The translations under genes and the position numbers were made by a program. 15,189 bases of DNA. Origin: Candidatus Peregrinibacteria bacterium RIFCSPLOWO2_01_FULL_39_12 (GTDB taxonomy: Bacteria > Patescibacteriota > Gracilibacteria > UBA1369 > LOWO2-01-FULL-3). A model generated the notes under the pieces. That model ran no database searches. It had not been told where the DNA came from and saw only the letters and a list, made by a program, of their open reading frames with translations. The stretch is from assembly GCA_001787455.1 (NCBI GenBank), contig MFXA01000058.1:4661-19849 (forward strand). The letters are read 5' to 3'. Below, one piece after another: positions 12,482 to 15,189 of the stretch; positions within the stretch are counted from its first letter, which is position 1; every line of letters starts with the position of its first letter.

Positions 12482-14545
12482 ATGTCTAAAGAATCTTTCA
12501 AAAGACCTACTACTGAAGTTTTTAAAAAAGATGCTGAAAAAAATCTTTTGGGAAAGGGAAAGGACTGGTGTAATCCTAAAAATTTGCCTGAAATTCGTGG
12601 GGCGGAAGAACTTCTTAAAAAAGAGAATGTCGAGATTAAATATGATTCCGGACAATATCTTGTTAATAATTTGTGGCTGTTATTGGGGAAAACATCGCTG
12701 GGTGATAAAGCGAGGACTTTTATGCATCACGAAATTAGGGCTGCATGGGATTCTGCCATAGATGAGGCTCATAATGAGGGTAGCAAGGATCCGGATGGGT
12801 TTAAGGAGAAGAAAGTTTACAATCTTTATTGGCTTAGTTCCCGTTTTAAGCTTCCGGAAAAATGTAAAAAGCTACAACTTAAAGATGGGGAAATAAGGTT
12901 TTTAGATAAGGATGGGAAGGCTATTTTGAGTTTTTCTTTGGAGTTAAAGTCTGGGGCAAGAAAGATTGCGGAAAGTAAGGAAATGATAGACGCATGTAAA
13001 GATAAAAGAAAAGATGAAGGAAAAAAGGGAGCAGAAAAGATTGCGGAGGATATTGGGCCGGATGTGGAGATTTTGCCGGACGGGGCGGTTGAGCCAGTTG
13101 AACCCGTGGAACCCGCAGAACCAGTTGCGCCGGTTGAGGCAACCAAGCCTGTTGAGAAGGCTGGCTGGTTGTTGGGAGGTAAGGTTCGAGATTTTGCTAA
13201 TAATGCTATTAAGATTGCGAAGTCGCAGAGAGTTGCGGAAACTGAATCAGCGGATCGTTCTAAAAGATCGGCTGAACTTGCGAGGTCGGCTGAGGCTGCC
13301 GAATCAGCACGTGCCGGGAGACCGATAGAGCCTGTAGCTGTACGACCTGCAAAAAAGGTTGAGGCGGAAAAGCCTGCTGAAGCTGTGGCATCAGTGGATG
13401 GTCCTAAAAGGAAAGTGAGGGCTAAGAAAGATACTTTACCCGTGAAGCCAGCTGAAGTTGCAAAGCCTGTTGAACCTGCAAAGCCTGTTGAACCTGCGAA
13501 GCCTGCTGAACCTGCAAAGCCTGCTGAACCTGCAAAGCCAGCTGAACCTGCAAAGCCAGCTGAACCTGCAAAGCCAGCTGAGCCTGAGGAAGAAAAATTA
13601 GCACCTGCGGGGAATATGGAAGTGCCGTTGGCGTCGGAAATTTTACCTCTTTTAAATAGGGGCGGGCATTTTAGTCTTGTTATTCTTGGTGGGAGAAAAC
13701 CGGGTGAAGGCGGTGGCGCAGGACTTTTTGATACCATGAAGCAGGTTGTTTTTGATCCCACTTCCAAAAAACTTGTGGTTATAAGTTATTCCCGTGACGC
13801 ATATCTTCCCGATGGCAAGAAACTGAATCATGCTGTTACTAAGAATCCCGAAACAGCGCAAAAAGTTTTAGGAGAATTGTCCGGAGAAGATGCGCCTTTT
13901 TATCTACATATCGGATTGAAAGAGGCCGTAAAAATATTTGATATAATTATTGATGACATTACCGGACCTATCGAGATTGATCTTCCTGTAAATTATGTGG
14001 TTGATGGTGGGACTAATGGGACGCATCATTTTCCGAAGAAAACTGTTATTAAGGATGGTGCCACTATGCTTGTGTTTTTACAGTTCAGGCATGGGTTTAT
14101 TGTTCCCGATGGTTATACGGGATCTTTTTCAGAGGCTAAGGCGAAAGGATATCCTGCTGTTGGGGCTGACGATTCTCTTAGAAAAGTTGCTTCCAGAATG
14201 GCTAGACAGGACTTGGGGCTTACGGCTATTATTAATGCTTTGAAGGGAAAAGTAAGCGGGAAAGGAAAACTTGGTTTGCTTATTTATAGAGGAGCTATTA
14301 ATGAGATTCGGGGTATTCTTGCGGAAAATACCAATCTACCTATTTCTCTAATTGATATTGAGGGGATTCGAGGGTTAATGGCTCTTGGAGAAAAGTTCAG
14401 TAGTGGTGGGACAAAAGAGAGTTTGACTTATCATTATGGTAAAGATAGTACAGGGGGGAAAGCCGTGGGGCTGAAGGAAAAACTTAGAAGTATGCTTCCT
14501 GCAAATATTGCTTTTTATGTGCAGAGGGGGGAGAAGAAGAAGTGA
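12482..14545 (+). CDS. Repeat-containing protein with a divergent LytR-CpsA-Psr-like C-terminal domain
   Basis: This 687-residue protein has three parts. Residues 1-190 form an unrecognised domain with a Lys/Glu-rich end. Residues about 200-375 are low-complexity, rich in Pro, Glu, Ala and Lys, and include eight hexapeptide repeats (KPAEPA type, 322-369). Residues about 385-600 resemble an LCP domain: FSLVILGG, LFDTMKQVVFDPTSKKLVVISYSRD (D417, R438, D439), and near the end SRMARQD (R572-R575-Q576). These match the family's DT, SxPRD and RxxRQ positions. LCP enzymes attach glycan polymers to cell-wall or membrane carriers. Unusually there is no N-terminal membrane helix or signal peptide, which known LCP proteins have. 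It could be an intracellular relative, export by another route, or a misassigned family. The ATG follows a strong promoter. Confidence 0.55.
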   Translation: MSKESFKRPTTEVFKKDAEKNLLGKGKDWCNPKNLPEIRGAEELLKKENVEIKYDSGQYLVNNLWLLLGKTSLGDKARTFMHHEIRAAWDSAIDEAHNEGSKDPDGFKEKKVYNLYWLSSRFKLPEKCKKLQLKDGEIRFLDKDGKAILSFSLELKSGARKIAESKEMIDACKDKRKDEGKKGAEKIAEDIGPDVEILPDGAVEPVEPVEPAEPVAPVEATKPVEKAGWLLGGKVRDFANNAIKIAKSQRVAETESADRSKRSAELARSAEAAESARAGRPIEPVAVRPAKKVEAEKPAEAVASVDGPKRKVRAKKDTLPVKPAEVAKPVEPAKPVEPAKPAEPAKPAEPAKPAEPAKPAEPAKPAEPEEEKLAPAGNMEVPLASEILPLLNRGGHFSLVILGGRKPGEGGGAGLFDTMKQVVFDPTSKKLVVISYSRDAYLPDGKKLNHAVTKNPETAQKVLGELSGEDAPFYLHIGLKEAVKIFDIIIDDITGPIEIDLPVNYVVDGGTNGTHHFPKKTVIKDGATMLVFLQFRHGFIVPDGYTGSFSEAKAKGYPAVGADDSLRKVASRMARQDLGLTAIINALKGKVSGKGKLGLLIYRGAINEIRGILAENTNLPISLIDIEGIRGLMALGEKFSSGGTKESLTYHYGKDSTGGKAVGLKEKLRSMLPANIAFYVQRGEKKK
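13445..13588 (+). repeat. Eight 18-bp coding repeats (KPAEPA type)
   Basis: Eight in-frame 18-base units of the form AAG CCn GyT GAA CCT GCA encode KPAEVA, KPVEPA twice, KPAEPA four times and KPAEPE. Neighbouring units share synonymous codons (CCT-GTT, CCT-GCT, then CCA-GCT blocks), as expected from stepwise tandem duplication. Copy number is likely to vary between strains. Confidence 0.92.
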
Positions 14546-14563
14546 ATGCAATCGCGATTTCTT

Positions 14564-14680
14564 TCACAGTCCCAATTTTTCAAGATCATCTGTTATTCCG
14601 AGTTTCTTCGCCCATTTCTCCATGTAACCCATGTCTAAATTTGCTCCGGAAATTTTCAAAACTGATTCTAACAAAAGAAA
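14564..14680 (-). pseudogene. C-terminal remnant of a nucleotidyltransferase-like gene
   Basis: A minus-strand frame ending in TGA 14566-14564 reads LLLESVLKISGANLDMGYM and then EKWAKKLGITDDLEKLGL. The pattern IL...G..LD..Y...WA..LG..D.LE resembles the C-terminus of small MNT/DUF6036-type nucleotidyltransferase proteins, often found in toxin-antitoxin-like pairs. The body of the gene is absent: immediately upstream are the tRNA terminator and tRNA-Ser. From the in-frame ATG at 14716 (sharing its A with the tRNA CCA) only 50 residues are possible. I infer a truncated remnant; a genuine 50-residue peptide is less likely. The gap 14681-14715 is the terminator. Confidence 0.4.
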
Positions 14681-14711
14681 ACTGTACCCGTGTCTACTTT
14701 TTGGGGTACAG
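14678..14711 (-). terminator. Intrinsic terminator of tRNA-Ser
   Basis: On the minus strand CTGTACCC (14711-14704) pairs perfectly with GGGTACAG (14689-14682) around a 14-base loop, followed by TTTTCTTTT. It begins four bases past the tRNA CCA end. Confidence 0.8.
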
Positions 14712-14715
14712 ATCA

Positions 14716-14782
<67 letters not shown>

Positions 14783-14805
<23 letters not shown>

Positions 14806-15189
14806 AAATATTGTCAATAATATCTTGTAACTTTAAAAAATCATTTTTACAACTATATCTAATTTTAAAAGTACCAAAGGGGTTTGCTTTGAATCTCCCA
14901 TTTTTTGCTTTCAAGCATATGCTCTTGTTGAATTGCGATGGTGGGATAGCTGATATTTTTGCCCCAAATTTTATCAGTTTCTTTTCGTCTAAGTCAGGGT
15001 AGTAAAACAGTTCTCCTTTTATACGTGATTTATCAATTTTAATAACTTTATCAAGAAATAGTCGAAAAACTTTAATAATTTTGGGATTAGAGTTGGTTAA
15101 TTCTATTGAATAAATCAGGCGACTATATCTTTTGTCTGTTCTTGCTTTAGTGCCTTCACAGGCATATAGCATGGCGCCGATTGTTTGTA
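14783..15189 (-). CDS. Homing-endonuclease-like (LAGLIDADG-type) protein, 5' end off the window
   Basis: The frame is open to the right edge (QTIG-AMLYACEGTK), so ATG 15172 is internal and the true start lies outside. About 134 residues are visible. The series GAMLYACEGTK, then ELTNSNPKIIKVFRLFLDKV, IDKSRIKGELFYYPDLDE, SAIPPSQFNKS and GTFKIRYSCK matches proteins I remember as YWxEGxK...NSDPxxIKxFxxFLR...IPxSQF...GTxxVRYxS, related to LAGLIDADG endonucleases and often carrying an N-terminal helix-turn-helix. Whether it cuts DNA is uncertain. The stop TAA (14785-14783) lies in the D loop of tRNA-Ser, so the last seven residues are encoded inside the tRNA. This is consistent with an accessory gene next to a tRNA site. 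The family call is from memory of the pattern only. Confidence 0.5.

Noticed and set aside
13445..13588. Tandem repeats as a CRISPR array
   Set aside because: There are no unique spacers; the units are contiguous, in frame and encode a hexapeptide repeat.
12826..13767. Long minus-strand open frame opposite the LCP-like gene
   Set aside because: It is the antisense of the Pro/Glu/Ala/Lys repeats and reads as Gly/Ser/Ala monotony; the plus frame has the promoter, start and domain match.

Overview
The window looks like part of a chromosome from a small-genome, AT-rich bacterium, most plausibly a Patescibacteria/CPR lineage. This is an inference from gene content and style: few Shine-Dalgarno sequences, short or absent 5' leaders, many unrecognised proteins, and an isolated argG-argH pair with no other arginine genes in view. 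No marker here settles the taxonomy.

Layout. Positions 1-1448 (-) hold most of a multi-membrane GT-C type glycosyltransferase that runs off the left edge. Next is an HU-family DNA-binding protein (-) with its own promoter and terminator. Positions 1920-2096 are non-coding and may encode a structured RNA ahead of topA. topA (+, topoisomerase I with four zinc ribbons) converges on a minus-strand cluster, nadE-nadM-pgm, with smpB upstream. Between topA and pgm lies a ~148-bp fold-back element. From 7.98 kb everything is on the plus strand: an unrecognised small protein and a HAD-like protein lacking all catalytic aspartates; then argG-argH behind a regulated leader; then a coiled-coil orphan; then a large Pro/Glu/Ala/Lys-repeat protein ending in a divergent LytR-CpsA-Psr-like domain. 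The right end has tRNA-Ser(GGA) on the minus strand. It sits between a C-terminal remnant of a possible nucleotidyltransferase and an endonuclease-like gene whose stop codon lies inside the tRNA.

The most interesting signal is the leader of argG-argH (about 9064-9219). It contains a 17-codon ORF encoding MIIYNYINTNLRRRLWA with three consecutive arginine codons. Downstream are mutually exclusive hairpins that end in an intrinsic terminator just before the argG start. This is the architecture of ribosome-mediated transcription attenuation, here apparently sensing charged tRNA-Arg. Other signals are the topA/pgm fold-back element, whose mismatches become G-U and tandem G-A pairs only in the minus-strand RNA, several TTGAC-N15-TATAA promoters, and several probable leaderless mRNAs.

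Working together: nadE and nadM supply the last two steps of NAD synthesis and are co-transcribed with a hexose-phosphate mutase for sugar-nucleotide supply. The GT-C enzyme and the LCP-like protein suggest cell-surface glycan work. smpB, topA and HU are housekeeping. argG-argH would make arginine from citrulline and aspartate.
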